This document shows positions 15,511 through 24,746 of a stretch of DNA of 64,000 nucleotides, in pieces. Made by a program: the position numbers and the translations under genes. The notes beneath the pieces were generated by a model. That model made no database searches. It worked only from the letters and a program-made list of their open reading frames with translations, and was not told the DNA's origin. Position 1 is the first letter of the stretch. Each line of letters begins with the position of its first letter. This stretch comes from Desulfobacterales bacterium (lineage in GTDB: Bacteria > Desulfobacterota > Desulfobacteria > Desulfobacterales > JAIPEE01), in NCBI GenBank assembly GCA_021737275.1, contig JAIPEE010000013.1, forward strand, positions 17,574 through 81,573, read 5' to 3'.

Positions 15511-17834
15511 TGACTGCCTCCCTCTGTCACAACAGCCATTCGATGGGCATAGGCATTATGTATAATAAAATTGTCTTCTTTCTGACTGTACTCTACCCAG
15601 AAGGTTGTCTGGTGGGGTCTGAAACTTGCCTTGTAACAGGACGTAGCCGGCTGAAAGAATTTTTCGCCGCTCTCTATTGCATGATAAATGACCTGTTGAA
15701 TATCAGTGACAAGGATACGGCGTTCTTCAATTTTGTTTTGAACATCCGGTGCCATGATAATATTGAGTTTTTCATGTGCTTCCATAGTTTCAGAATTTTC
15801 TCTCCATAATTTTCTGAGTAAATCAGACTTCAACCTTGCCCGATTTTCCCGTCTGTCGGACCAGCCCGGGCAGGGGCGCTTTGCCGGATCAACACTTTCC
15901 TTTCCCGGAAAAAAAAGATCCAGCAGATGAATGGCACGTTTACCGGTTGAAGCAAGGCTGTCACGGCACATGGTGCAGTAAGTTATATAATCCAGAACAC
16001 TTTCGTCTGCCCGTTGTTTGATAACCTCCCTGGCGACATCCGGATTTACATTATTCATTAATCCGCCAAAACCGCAGCAGGTTGTTTTTTTACGGCCGAG
16101 TTCCAGTTCTTCTATCTGAATACCATAGCTGTTAAGTATATTGCGGACAGAGTCCTGAACGGTTCCTTCATGCCTTGTTGTACACGGATCATGTATGGCC
16201 AGCGCTTCATGCTGGAAGTGTTTTAAGGGCAGATGATTATTGTTCTTTTCAATAATCTCCCAGAGAGTGATGATTTCAATTTCCGGCATATATTTTTTGA
16301 ATATAAAGTAACAGGAAGAGCAGGCCAGAATCAGGCAGGGTTTCCCCAGCTCAACCCATTTACTTTTAAGTTCAGACATTTTATTTTTCATGAGGTCTGA
16401 ATATCCACCCCAGTATGCCGGAGCGCTGCAGCAGTCGAGCATAAGACCGATGCCGCCGGAAAGAGACGAACGCAGGTAATTATAAACTTCATGTACATGG
16501 ACCGGGGAAGATGCGCTGAGCTGGCAGCCCGGGTAGAAACAATAACGGCTTTCCAATTGTCCCGGGGCATGTCTGGCGAGCGAAAATTTACTGCTCTGGC
16601 TGAATTCCATATCCTGTAATGCAAATTCATGGGCTGAAGGCGGCATGTATCTTTCGGATACCATATCCTGCCGGGCCTGAATGCAAAGATCCTGCATGGC
16701 AAAATTTTCAGGGCAAACCTGTTCACACAGACCGCATAAACTGCAGGAGTTGATCAGCTTGTTTGACTTGTGTGCGCCAATTACAACCGTCGCATTGTTG
16801 TGAATTTCTCTTACATATTTTTTAGGGTAGGCATTATATTTTTTCAGAAAAGGGCAAACCTTGACGCACTCTTTACACTCACACTGCAGGCAGCGAGATG
16901 CTTCAGCAATGGCTTCCATTTCGCTATAGCCCGTATCTGGATTTGAAACAGGGACTGCAGGAAGTGAAACTATGCCGTCAATGCGGGTATAAAGCCTTGT
17001 TTTATAAGGGCCTTCTTTCTCTCGTCCTGCAGCCGGAGATGTCTGATGGACATACCTGTCAATGGATGTTGCGGCCCATCTTCCTTCTGCAGCCTGCCAT
17101 ACCGGTGAATACCTGCTTTTATCTGAATGACCTCCGGCAAAAAGGCCTTCAATATTTGTTACCTGATATTGAGGCATTATTTGAATTTGTTCACCGGTTT
17201 TTGATTCGGACAAAAGAATTTTTCCGGGCAGAGATTCCATAGAGAGATAGATTGCATCGAATGAATCCAGAACTGAATCCGGAAAATATTTTTTCTCAAT
17301 ATGTGCGTTTATGGTAATGGTTACGCCAAATTGTTCAAGTTTTTTAATCTCTTCCGAAAGAATTTGAGGCGGAAGCTTTTTGGGGTCCATGCCCAATAAA
17401 GATCCACCTGCCTGGTGCCCGGGTTCCAGAATAGTGACCCGGTAACCTTTTCGGGAAAGATCCCACGCCACTGTCAGCCCGCTTATACTGCTGCCGATAA
17501 CGGCTATGTGTTTATCTTTTTTCGGCATAGGAAGCGAGCGCGGTAAAGGCAGCTCCATTTGCATGCAGGCCCTTTCAATTTCTCCGATCTCTATTGCCTC
17601 TCCAACTTCAGATCTTTTGCAGCGGGCCTGGCAGGGGGCATCACATATTCTTCCAAGTATCCCGGGAACCGGCATGGTTTTACGAATAATTTTATAGGCA
17701 TCATCCCATTGTCCTGATTTAACATAGTGCAGAAATGTTCTGACGTCTATATGGATAGGGCAGGCTGCCATGCATTCAGGCGGTTCTTCCTGAATACATT
17801 TGCTTTCCCATTCTGTAAGTGTTTTCTGGTCCAT
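15507..17834 (-). CDS. Large FAD/FeS oxidoreductase with GltD-like and HdrB-like (CCG) domains
   Basis: A 775-residue fusion. Residues 1-90 resemble the N-terminal FeS domain of GltD-type proteins (ECMAACPIHIDVRTFL, RICDAPCQARCKRSEVGEAI). Residues 105-300 hold an FAD/NAD-binding fold (HIAVIGSSISGLTVAWDLSR, GLFAGG). Two ferredoxin-like cysteine sets follow (CLQCECKECVKVCPF, SCSLCGLCEQVCPENF). Residues 430-660 contain HdrB-type CCG domains (CFYPGCQLSA, CCSAPAYWGG, HDPCTTRHEG, TTCCGFGGLM, YCTMCRDSL). The C-terminal 110 residues carry no recognised motif. It is the first gene after the mop terminator-like hairpin and probably moves electrons to or from Mop or its maturation enzymes. I recall its homologue as DVU1558. 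Confidence 0.85.
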   Translation of the reverse strand: MDQKTLTEWESKCIQEEPPECMAACPIHIDVRTFLHYVKSGQWDDAYKIIRKTMPVPGILGRICDAPCQARCKRSEVGEAIEIGEIERACMQMELPLPRSLPMPKKDKHIAVIGSSISGLTVAWDLSRKGYRVTILEPGHQAGGSLLGMDPKKLPPQILSEEIKKLEQFGVTITINAHIEKKYFPDSVLDSFDAIYLSMESLPGKILLSESKTGEQIQIMPQYQVTNIEGLFAGGHSDKSRYSPVWQAAEGRWAATSIDRYVHQTSPAAGREKEGPYKTRLYTRIDGIVSLPAVPVSNPDTGYSEMEAIAEASRCLQCECKECVKVCPFLKKYNAYPKKYVREIHNNATVVIGAHKSNKLINSCSLCGLCEQVCPENFAMQDLCIQARQDMVSERYMPPSAHEFALQDMEFSQSSKFSLARHAPGQLESRYCFYPGCQLSASSPVHVHEVYNYLRSSLSGGIGLMLDCCSAPAYWGGYSDLMKNKMSELKSKWVELGKPCLILACSSCYFIFKKYMPEIEIITLWEIIEKNNNHLPLKHFQHEALAIHDPCTTRHEGTVQDSVRNILNSYGIQIEELELGRKKTTCCGFGGLMNNVNPDVAREVIKQRADESVLDYITYCTMCRDSLASTGKRAIHLLDLFFPGKESVDPAKRPCPGWSDRRENRARLKSDLLRKLWRENSETMEAHEKLNIIMAPDVQNKIEERRILVTDIQQVIYHAIESGEKFFQPATSCYKASFRPHQTTFWVEYSQKEDNFIIHNAYAHRMAVVTEGGSQ

Positions 17835-17866
17835 AAAAATTATGCTGACAGATATTTTTAAATATA

Positions 17867-17898
17867 GACGGGCTCGAGATGATGATCCCGGGCCCGTC
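17867..17898 (-). terminator. Hairpin between mop and the maturation operon
   Basis: A GC-rich stem of 12 pairs with one mismatch and one wobble (GACGGGCTCGAG / CCCGGGCCCGTC), 8-nt loop, 70 bp after the mop stop on the minus strand. It is followed on that strand by TATATTTAAAAATAT rather than a clean T-run. Likely a partial terminator or mRNA-end stabiliser that lets mop be made in excess over its maturation proteins. Confidence 0.6.
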
Positions 17899-17970
17899 TT
17901 TGTGTCTTAGCGGTTAAGTGTTAACAGAAGCTTTTAAAAGTTTCTGTTAATTATCCATAATCAAGGACGG

Positions 17971-20688
17971 TTATTTGAGACCGGCCAGTACTTTTTCCGG
18001 TAGGGCCGGTAAGCGGGTAATCCTTACGCCACAAGCATTGTTGATAGCATTAATGATAGCCGCATGCGGGCTTGTTAACGGTAGTTCACCACAACCGGCA
18101 GCGCCAAAAGGACCTTCCGGTCTTTCATTTTCAACATAGACAATTTCCATATTATCCGGAATATCCTTAGCGTATGGCAGGCCGGCACCTTTAAGCGTTG
18201 AATGCTTTTGAATATCTTCAAAATCTTCAGTCAGTGCCAGGCCGATACCCTGGGCAAGACCACCGTATATCTGACCGTCTGTTGCCAGCCTGTTACAGAT
18301 TTTTCCAATATCAGCCACACAGGTCATTTTTTCAACCGTGGCTTTTCCGGTCGCAATATCTATTGCTACTTCAGCCAGAAAAATTCCGTACATATATACG
18401 GCAAAAGGTTCACCCTGGCCCTTGTCATCCGGAACGGTACATGGAGTTGTCCATTTACCGGAATACTTGAGCGGTAGATTTTCGGCGACCATTTCATCAT
18501 ATGTATGGTATGAGCCGTCCGGTTTGCGCATGCCATCCAGTAATGCCCGACAGGCAGCAACGATTGCCCTTCCGGTAACAACCTGTTGACGGCTTCCGCC
18601 GGAGGCACCGCTGTCCGGAGCCGTAGCCATATCATTTAAAGCCAGTCTGATTTTTTTGGGTGGCACGTTGAGGGGGCGTAAGGCTTCGTGAGCAGTACCA
18701 AGTGTGCCGATGTCCGCACCCTGTCCATGGTCTTCCCAAGTGTTAAATAATGTAACTACATTGTCGGGCCCGAGTTCGATTGCACATTCGGATGGATCTG
18801 GACCATCAGCGCCGCAGCCGTACATGCCCAGAGAAATACCTACACCGCGTTTTGTTTTATCATCAGAGTTTTCCTTTGCTTTTTTAAGCGCAGCCTCATA
18901 TTTCGGTTTCAGGATATCCATCATCTCTTCGTAGCTGTAAACTTCCGGTTTTTGTCCATGAGGCATCGTATCTCCGGGGCGAAGGATATTTTTGTACCGC
19001 AGTTCAAATGGATCTAGTCCGATTTTTTCCGCCAGTTCATCCATGAGTACTTCAGATGCGAACTCACTTTGAGGCGCGCCGTAAGCCCTGAAAGCTGATC
19101 CCCATCCATGGTTGGTGCATACCGTACGGCCGTTGCCTCTGATATTAGGGATAGAATACCCGGCGCCGATGAACTGGTTGCCTCTTGTGGTCAGGAGGTC
19201 TCCGAATTCGGAATAGGGGCCGTGATCAACGGACCAGTCGGATTCCATTGCCAGCAACTTGCCGTCATTATCGGCGGCCATTTTGAGATTAATGAAGAAA
19301 GGAGAACGTTTTCCGGTATATGTCATTTGCTGATGATAGTCATAGCAAAGATAAGTCGGTCGTCCGGTTGCCATGGATGCAACACCTAAGAGGGCTTCAG
19401 TGGTCGGGCTGAATTTGTGGCCGAATGTGCCACCCGTCGGATTTTGTGCGATAAACAGTTTGTCTTCAGCAATACCCAGGCCTTCAGCAATCATAAAATT
19501 ATGAACATACAGCGCAATGGATTTCGAGTTTATAAACAGATTACCGTTATCATCCGTATAGGCAAACCCAACGCACGGTTCCATGGGCATATGCGGCTGG
19601 CGGCCGACATAAAAATCATCTTCAACAACATGTGCGGCATCCTTGAATATCGGTCCGGTTTCTTCACCTTTTTCGATTTTACAGTTAAAATAAACATTAG
19701 GTGTGCCCGGATGTATTTCCATAGCATCTTCAGCCATGGCTTCAGGAGCGCTCATGTATGCGGGGAGCTCTTCCAGGTCCACAACTACTTTTTTAGCGGC
19801 CGCCTTTGCATTTGATTCCGTATCCGCACAAACAATAGCAATGGCATCGCCGTACTGAAAAACTTTTTTGTCACAGAGAATAGGGCGTTCAAGGCCGTCA
19901 CCGAGATTGGTATCCGGAAATGTTACAAGTCCGTTAATCCGGTTACTGCCGACAACATCTTTGTAGGTTAAAATTTTATGGACGCCCGGCATTTTTTCTG
20001 CGGCGGAAGTATCAATTGACTTTATATTTGCATGGGATACCTTTGCCTGGACGAGTGCCAGTACCAACGTATTATCCGGCATTTTGATGCCGAGATCAGC
20101 GCCGTAATCAATTGTACCGGTGACTTTTGCCATTGCGGTGGGGCGCGGTATGGATGATCCCCATATACGTCCGTCAGCGGGCATTTTAAATTCAAGTTCT
20201 TCTATATCTTTTTCACCGCGCATAACTTTAGCAGCATCCATAGTGGCATCAACCAGCGGTTTGTATCCTGTACAGCGGCAGGCATTCCGGTGGGCATTAT
20301 ACCAGTCACGAATTTCTTCACGGTCGGGGTTGTCGTTCTTATCGAGCAGCGATTTAGATGATACGATAAATCCGGGTGAACAGAAGCCGCACTGGGCACC
20401 ACCATGAAGCGTCCATGCTTTTTGCAGAGGATGTGGCGCATCAGGCGTTCCAATGCCTTCAATAGTTGTAATGGATGCATCATTTTTTACTTTGGACATT
20501 TTGGTAACACAGGATCTGACCAGCTTGTCGTTCATGATGACATTGCAGCATCCGCATTGACCTTCGCCACAGCCTACTTTTGTTCCGGTTAACTTAAGCT
20601 GTTCACGAACGACCTTAGCCAGGGAATCATCTTCCCGTACTACAACCGTTCTGTCGATACCATTAACTTTCAGTGTTTTCTTGATCAT
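17971..20688 (-). CDS. mop: Molybdenum aldehyde oxidoreductase (Mop), xanthine oxidase family
   Basis: A 905-residue enzyme, almost the length of the crystallised D. gigas aldehyde oxidoreductase (907 as I recall). The N-terminal plant-type 2Fe-2S domain has Cys40, 45, 48 and 60 (VGCGEGQCGCCNV). The second 2Fe-2S domain has Cys100 and 103 (GGAQCGFCSPGF) and the CRCTGYKPLVDA pair. The molybdenum domains include RQPHMPMEPCVGFA, NPTGGTFGHKFSP, WGSAFRAYGAPQSEF and the catalytic glutamate near residue 868 in GCGELPLTSPH. No FAD domain is present, as in Mop, so electrons leave through the FeS clusters to flavodoxin or a ferredoxin. It oxidises aldehydes to acids with water. It heads the run of maturation genes. 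Confidence 0.96.
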   Translation of the reverse strand: MIKKTLKVNGIDRTVVVREDDSLAKVVREQLKLTGTKVGCGEGQCGCCNVIMNDKLVRSCVTKMSKVKNDASITTIEGIGTPDAPHPLQKAWTLHGGAQCGFCSPGFIVSSKSLLDKNDNPDREEIRDWYNAHRNACRCTGYKPLVDATMDAAKVMRGEKDIEELEFKMPADGRIWGSSIPRPTAMAKVTGTIDYGADLGIKMPDNTLVLALVQAKVSHANIKSIDTSAAEKMPGVHKILTYKDVVGSNRINGLVTFPDTNLGDGLERPILCDKKVFQYGDAIAIVCADTESNAKAAAKKVVVDLEELPAYMSAPEAMAEDAMEIHPGTPNVYFNCKIEKGEETGPIFKDAAHVVEDDFYVGRQPHMPMEPCVGFAYTDDNGNLFINSKSIALYVHNFMIAEGLGIAEDKLFIAQNPTGGTFGHKFSPTTEALLGVASMATGRPTYLCYDYHQQMTYTGKRSPFFINLKMAADNDGKLLAMESDWSVDHGPYSEFGDLLTTRGNQFIGAGYSIPNIRGNGRTVCTNHGWGSAFRAYGAPQSEFASEVLMDELAEKIGLDPFELRYKNILRPGDTMPHGQKPEVYSYEEMMDILKPKYEAALKKAKENSDDKTKRGVGISLGMYGCGADGPDPSECAIELGPDNVVTLFNTWEDHGQGADIGTLGTAHEALRPLNVPPKKIRLALNDMATAPDSGASGGSRQQVVTGRAIVAACRALLDGMRKPDGSYHTYDEMVAENLPLKYSGKWTTPCTVPDDKGQGEPFAVYMYGIFLAEVAIDIATGKATVEKMTCVADIGKICNRLATDGQIYGGLAQGIGLALTEDFEDIQKHSTLKGAGLPYAKDIPDNMEIVYVENERPEGPFGAAGCGELPLTSPHAAIINAINNACGVRITRLPALPEKVLAGLK

Positions 20689-20741
20689 GGTGTTGAGCCT
20701 CCTTTTTTATTATATATTGCATAGACGCATAATGTTTAAAA

Positions 20742-21791
20742 TCAGCACTTTCCGAATCCGCAAAGCGGGTATTTGCATACCTTGCAGCCCGCACAAAAAC
20801 TGCCGTATCCGAGAGAGACAATATCCGCTTTGGTAACAGATTCACCAGCCAGCAGCCTTGGTACAACCAGTTCAAATATTGAAGCCCGGTAGTACATGAC
20901 ACATCCGGGCAGGCCGATTATGGGGACATCATTAATATAGGCCAGCATGAACATGGCGCCGGGGAAAGCCGGTGCGCCATATGTGATTACTTTTCCGCCT
21001 GCCGCACGTATACTGGTCGGCGTGAGATCATCCGGATCAACAGACATCCCGCCGGTCAGTATTACCATCTCGGCACCTTCATTGATAAAACGATGGATGT
21101 TATCTACAGTCATTTTTACATCGTCAGGAACGAAGACCTGGCGGGTAACATGGCTTCCAAGTGCTTTGAATTTTTTCTTAACAATCGGACCGAACTTGTC
21201 TTTAATACGGCCACTGTATACTTCACTGCCGGTTGTAATAAGGCCGACACGCCAGGCGTTATAGGGTTTGATTTCAATCAGAGGATAGTTTGACTGGCAG
21301 ATATTTTCTACGGCGACAATTTCACGATCATCAATAACCAGAGGGATAATTCGCGTTCCGGCAACCGCCTGGCCGGCTTCAACCTGTTGGTTATTGTGCA
21401 TGGTGCCGAAAACAATTCCATCCATTGAATTGAGCTGGAACAAGGCCTCTTTGTTCAGTTTGAGTAATCCCGGATATTCGGAAACGAGGTTAACCCGGCC
21501 TTCCTTTACTTCAGAAAAGTGAAATCCCTTACCTGCAGCAGCATTGGCTATTCTTTCTGCCGCTTCATTTTCATGAACCATTCCAGGACTCATTCCAAAA
21601 ACATAAATATTCTGTTTTCCAATATCCAGCAGTTTTGAAATATCTTCTTCCCGGATGATATGCCCTTTTCTGAAAGCCGGACCCTTGACACTCTCCGGAA
21701 TGATCTGTGTAACATCATGTGATAATATTGTGCCAACTGCTTCATGTACGGGTATGGATTTCATCACCATACTGGGGTTTTCCATATTCAC
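20742..21791 (-). CDS. MoeA/MogA-like molybdopterin-binding protein with Cys-rich tail
   Basis: A 349-residue protein with a MoaB/MogA/MoeA-type molybdopterin-binding domain: VGLITTGSEVYSGRIKDKFG, VPDDVKMTVDNIHRFI, MVILTGGMSVDPDDLTPTSI and NDVPIIGLPGCVMYY. The N-terminal part (AVGTILSHDVTQIIP) resembles the start of MoeA. It ends with an unusual cysteine-rich tail (FCAGCKVCKYPLCGFGKC, six cysteines in 18 residues) that could bind a metal or cluster. It lies 53 bp upstream of mop on the same strand and diverges from the modBAC genes, so it probably inserts molybdenum into, or carries cofactor to, Mop. It is shorter than typical MoeA and lacks that protein's full domain set. Confidence 0.86.
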   Translation of the reverse strand: MNMENPSMVMKSIPVHEAVGTILSHDVTQIIPESVKGPAFRKGHIIREEDISKLLDIGKQNIYVFGMSPGMVHENEAAERIANAAAGKGFHFSEVKEGRVNLVSEYPGLLKLNKEALFQLNSMDGIVFGTMHNNQQVEAGQAVAGTRIIPLVIDDREIVAVENICQSNYPLIEIKPYNAWRVGLITTGSEVYSGRIKDKFGPIVKKKFKALGSHVTRQVFVPDDVKMTVDNIHRFINEGAEMVILTGGMSVDPDDLTPTSIRAAGGKVITYGAPAFPGAMFMLAYINDVPIIGLPGCVMYYRASIFELVVPRLLAGESVTKADIVSLGYGSFCAGCKVCKYPLCGFGKC

Positions 21792-22166
21792 ACCTTTTTC
21801 AGTAGTTTATGTTTGATGATGACAAGTTCTAAACTTTCTCCGGAAGATACGATATCCGGATGCTTAAAAATTATTTCCAGGGTAAATCAAGTCTTGTTAT
21901 ATCGAAGTCAATACAACAAGACTTATAAACATGGTCTTTAAAATTCTGTCAAGAGAAAAAATAAGTGTTTTATTATATAATACATATTTTTTTAAACAGA
22001 CACTATAAAAGGCTTATAAGATCCGGGGATTAAGTGAACCGTATTTTGTACTTGACAGTACCAATCAGGTTGGTTTAGGAGTCGTTATATCTTTAAAGGA
22101 TCAACAAATAAATCTGATCCTGTGTTTTTTCACCTAAAGTATCAAGAATGCATAAGGGGGAGAAAT
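21792..22166. other. Divergent control region between the mop and mod operons
   Basis: About 375 bp between the leftward MoeA-like/mop genes and the rightward modBAC genes. It holds a perfect 10-bp inverted repeat (listed separately), a shorter repeat ACCAA-TCAGG-TTGGT at 22060-22074 beside a TTGACA at 22052, and CGTTATAT at 22083-22090, which resembles one half of an E. coli ModE site without a matching second half. No Moco-riboswitch fold was recognised by eye. Confidence 0.5.
21889..21924. promoter_or_regulatory. Perfect 10-bp inverted repeat, candidate operator
   Basis: AAGTCTTGTT and AACAAGACTT face each other across 16 nt in the divergent region between the mop and mod operons, about 100 bp before the MoeA-like ATG. 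It is not followed by a T-run on either strand, so an operator or a leader hairpin is more likely than a terminator. It does not match the E. coli ModE consensus. Confidence 0.4.
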
Positions 22167-22421
22167 TTGACGATAGATGTGAAAAACTCTTTAAAACTTA
22201 CTACAGAGCAAGAAATGAATATTACATTGAGATGTGTCAATCTTGTTGATTATCTTACGGATACGGCAAACAGGATAATCCATCAGTTTGTTCAGAATAT
22301 TCCATGTGCTGAAGCAAAAAAAACACTTTTGGAAAACCCTGAATCACTTGCGCTCAGGGCGCTTGAACAAGCCTGGAAAAATATTGCAAAAGCTGATAAT
22401 TCCGGGCAGGCCAAGCATTAA
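22167..22421 (+). CDS. Small protein of unknown function upstream of modBAC
   Basis: An 84-residue protein probably starting at the TTG at 22167, which has the strong Shine-Dalgarno AAGGGGGAG 5 nt upstream; upstream in-frame codons lack one. It is largely helical in composition (NITLRCVNLVDYLTDTANRI, CAEAKKTLLENPESLALRAL) with two cysteines and no membrane segment. It ends 32 bp before modB and runs in the same direction, so it may be the first gene of the molybdate-uptake operon. No family is recognised. A regulatory or accessory role is possible. Confidence 0.55.
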   Translation: MTIDVKNSLKLTTEQEMNITLRCVNLVDYLTDTANRIIHQFVQNIPCAEAKKTLLENPESLALRALEQAWKNIAKADNSGQAKH

Positions 22422-22453
22422 ATCCGGGTTTCTGATATTTCTAACATGTTAAG

Positions 22454-23140
22454 ATGAATACTATTGTTTCGGTTAATCTTCAACCCTTATGGTTGTCATT
22501 GAAAGTTGCTTTTTGTGCTACGGTGATTGCATTTGTATTTGGTGTTTTACTGGCATACCTTTTTGCAAAATTAAAATTTAAGGGAAAAGATCTGATGGAT
22601 GCTGTTTTGACGCTGCCACTTGTTTTGCCGCCGACAGTTCTTGGATATTACCTGATCGTTCTTTTTGGGCATAATGGAGTTCCGGGTATAATTCTACAAA
22701 AATTATTCGGATTATCTTTGATTTTTACATGGCAGGGTGCTGTAATTGCTTCAGCCATTGTTTCCCTGCCGCTGGTTTTGAAATCGGCGCGCGCAGCATT
22801 TGAAAACGTTGATATAAATACTGAAGATGCAGCAAGGACACTGGGATCAAATGAAATTATTGTGTTTTTGATGGTTTCATTTCCGTTAGCCTGGCGTGGT
22901 ATTCTGGCTGGAACAATGCTGGCATTTGCCAGATCTTTGGGGGAATTCGGAGCAACATTAATGTTAGCCGGAAATCTGCCGGGTAAAACTCAAACTCTGT
23001 CAATGGCTGTTTATGATGCGGTTCAGGCCGGAGATGATCACCTTGCAACAACATTGGTATTGATTACTTCCTGTGCGGGTGTTTGCATCTTGTATGTTTC
23101 CGGAAAAATATTAAAAAACCAGAAAGTTAGTGAGGGGTGA
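22454..23140 (+). CDS. modB: Molybdate ABC transporter permease ModB
   Basis: A 228-residue inner-membrane permease with about five helices. It carries the ABC-permease EAA-type loop LARSLGEFGATLMLAGN (read as ARSLGEFGATLMLAG) and the ModB-typical segment TLPLVLPPTVLGYYLIVLFG. It forms the channel for molybdate or tungstate import together with ModA and ModC, which follow directly. The ATG at 22454 has no strong Shine-Dalgarno; its stop is one base from the ATG of modA. Gene order is B-A-C rather than the common A-B-C. Confidence 0.93.
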   Translation: MNTIVSVNLQPLWLSLKVAFCATVIAFVFGVLLAYLFAKLKFKGKDLMDAVLTLPLVLPPTVLGYYLIVLFGHNGVPGIILQKLFGLSLIFTWQGAVIASAIVSLPLVLKSARAAFENVDINTEDAARTLGSNEIIVFLMVSFPLAWRGILAGTMLAFARSLGEFGATLMLAGNLPGKTQTLSMAVYDAVQAGDDHLATTLVLITSCAGVCILYVSGKILKNQKVSEG

Positions 23141-23141
23141 C

Positions 23142-23903
23142 ATGTTTCCATATCGTAAACGATGTGTATTTATTTTAATCATCTTGTTATTGTTACCGGG
23201 CATGACAACTGCCGGTGATGAACTGATTGTTTCTGCTGCCGCAAGTCTTACAAATGCAATGAGAGAAATAGAACAACAATATGAAATTTCCAATCCTGAA
23301 GTTGATATAATTCTTAACCTCGCATCATCAGGTTCTTTACTGCAGCAGATGATCCATGGTGCGCCGGTTGATGTATTTGCTTCAGCCAATCAGAAATTTA
23401 TGAATAAGGCTGAAGAAGAGGGGTTGATTCTGAAAGATTCGAAAAAGAATTTTGTACGAAATACGCTGGTTCTTGCAGTGAATGCCCCTGCTGATAAGAC
23501 TCCGGTATGTATGGAAGATATACTTCAGCCTTTTGCTAAACGGGTAGCTGTTGGAAATCCCGACTCTGTACCTGCAGGACTTTATACGCGGGAAGCATTG
23601 ATGCAAAACGGTTTATGGGAAAAAATTTCAGATAAAATTATTTATGCCAATTCCGTGAGACAGGTGCTGGATTATCTTATTCGAGGTGAAGTGGATGCCG
23701 GTTTTATTTATTCAACAGATGCGGTTATCGGAGGGGATAAGATTAAGGTGGTAACACATGTTGAAGGCCATAAACCGATTATCTATCCGATTGCCGTATT
23801 GGCTTCAAGTCATGATAAAGCAAGGTCCGCTCACTTTATCGATTTTGTTTTAAGTGAACGGGGACAGCAGATATTTGCCAAATTCGGATTTAAAAAACCC
23901 TGA
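23142..23903 (+). CDS. modA: Molybdate-binding periplasmic protein ModA
   Basis: A 253-residue binding protein. The signal peptide (CVFILIILLLLPGMTTA) is followed by the ModA start DELIVSAAASLTNAMREIEQ. Ligand-pocket segments visible are LASSGSLLQQMIHGAPVDVF (serines that bind the oxyanion), VGNPDSVPAGLYTREAL and GEVDAGFIYSTDA. The start at ATG 23142 is favoured over the in-frame GTG at 23130 because GAGGGG lies just upstream. It delivers molybdate or tungstate to ModB; specificity between the two cannot be read here. The oxyanion imported would feed the molybdenum cofactor of Mop. Confidence 0.94.
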   Translation: MFPYRKRCVFILIILLLLPGMTTAGDELIVSAAASLTNAMREIEQQYEISNPEVDIILNLASSGSLLQQMIHGAPVDVFASANQKFMNKAEEEGLILKDSKKNFVRNTLVLAVNAPADKTPVCMEDILQPFAKRVAVGNPDSVPAGLYTREALMQNGLWEKISDKIIYANSVRQVLDYLIRGEVDAGFIYSTDAVIGGDKIKVVTHVEGHKPIIYPIAVLASSHDKARSAHFIDFVLSERGQQIFAKFGFKKP

Positions 23904-23910
23904 GTATGTT

Positions 23911-24639
23911 ATGCGAATCGAAGTTACTATAAAAAAGCAATATCATTCAAAAGGAAGATGTTTTGATTTAAGCGCATCTTTTTACTCTTCAGATCAATTT
24001 GTGGTGTTGTTTGGGCCATCCGGTTCCGGTAAGACACAGACATTCAAGACGATTGCCGGGCTTGAAAAACCCGAGGCAGGACGGATTGTTGTGGGAGATA
24101 AAATTTTTTTCGATGCTGAAAAAAGAATTAACGTGCCGGCCCGCCGGAGAAACATAGGCTACGTATTTCAGGATTACGCACTGTTTCCCCATTTGAATGT
24201 GGCTGAAAATGTGGGGTTCGGTATTCGGTATAAAGGATTCTGGTATCTTGATACTTCTGATCGCAAGCGTATCGAAGAATTTCTTGACCTGTTTGAAATC
24301 AGGGCATTGTCCCGGCTGATGCCACATGAATTGTCAGGAGGTCAGAAACAGCGTGTAGCGTTATCACGGGCGCTTATAAAAAAACCGGATATACTGCTGC
24401 TGGATGAGCCTTTTTCTGCACTGGACCCTTTTCTGAGAGAGCGGCTTCGAAATGGTTTGATCGATATTAAGAACCGCATAGAAGTTCCTGTTATCATGAT
24501 CACACATGACCCTGAGGATATAGATGCTTTTGCTGAAACCCTTGTGGTATATGAATCGGGATCAGTCAAAAAAATATGTCCTTTTTACAAGCAGAACAAA
24601 AAGAGATATTCACTGGATGCGATTTTCTCATCTGCCTGA
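23911..24639 (+). CDS. modC: Molybdate ABC transporter ATPase ModC (short form)
   Basis: A 242-residue ABC ATPase. It has Walker A GPSGSGKTQTFK, Q-loop YVFQDYALFPHLNVAENV, signature LSGGQKQRVALSRAL, Walker B ILLLDEPFSALD and the H-loop ITHDPEDI. Typical E. coli ModC is about 350 residues because of a C-terminal TOBE/MOP domain; that domain is absent, so regulation by molybdate binding to the ATPase is not expected. The start is the ATG at 23911, 7 bp after the modA stop; the in-frame upstream stretch overlaps modA. It powers import through ModB. Confidence 0.92.
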   Translation: MRIEVTIKKQYHSKGRCFDLSASFYSSDQFVVLFGPSGSGKTQTFKTIAGLEKPEAGRIVVGDKIFFDAEKRINVPARRRNIGYVFQDYALFPHLNVAENVGFGIRYKGFWYLDTSDRKRIEEFLDLFEIRALSRLMPHELSGGQKQRVALSRALIKKPDILLLDEPFSALDPFLRERLRNGLIDIKNRIEVPVIMITHDPEDIDAFAETLVVYESGSVKKICPFYKQNKKRYSLDAIFSSA

Positions 24640-24746
24640 GTTGATTAAAACGGAATATCTTTATGATCAATCACCGTTCTTAATATTGTTGATCAGGTTG
24701 AATTACTATACAGAGGATTCTTTCCACAATGATCTTCTGTAAGAAA

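Noticed and set aside
21888..21897. Shared string TCAAGTCTT near 21888, 31322 and in both RAYT ends
   Set aside because: Nine bases recurring in 64 kb is expected by chance and the contexts differ.
22083..22090. CGTTATAT as a ModE binding site
   Set aside because: Only one half-site is present; the second half needed for the palindrome is absent.
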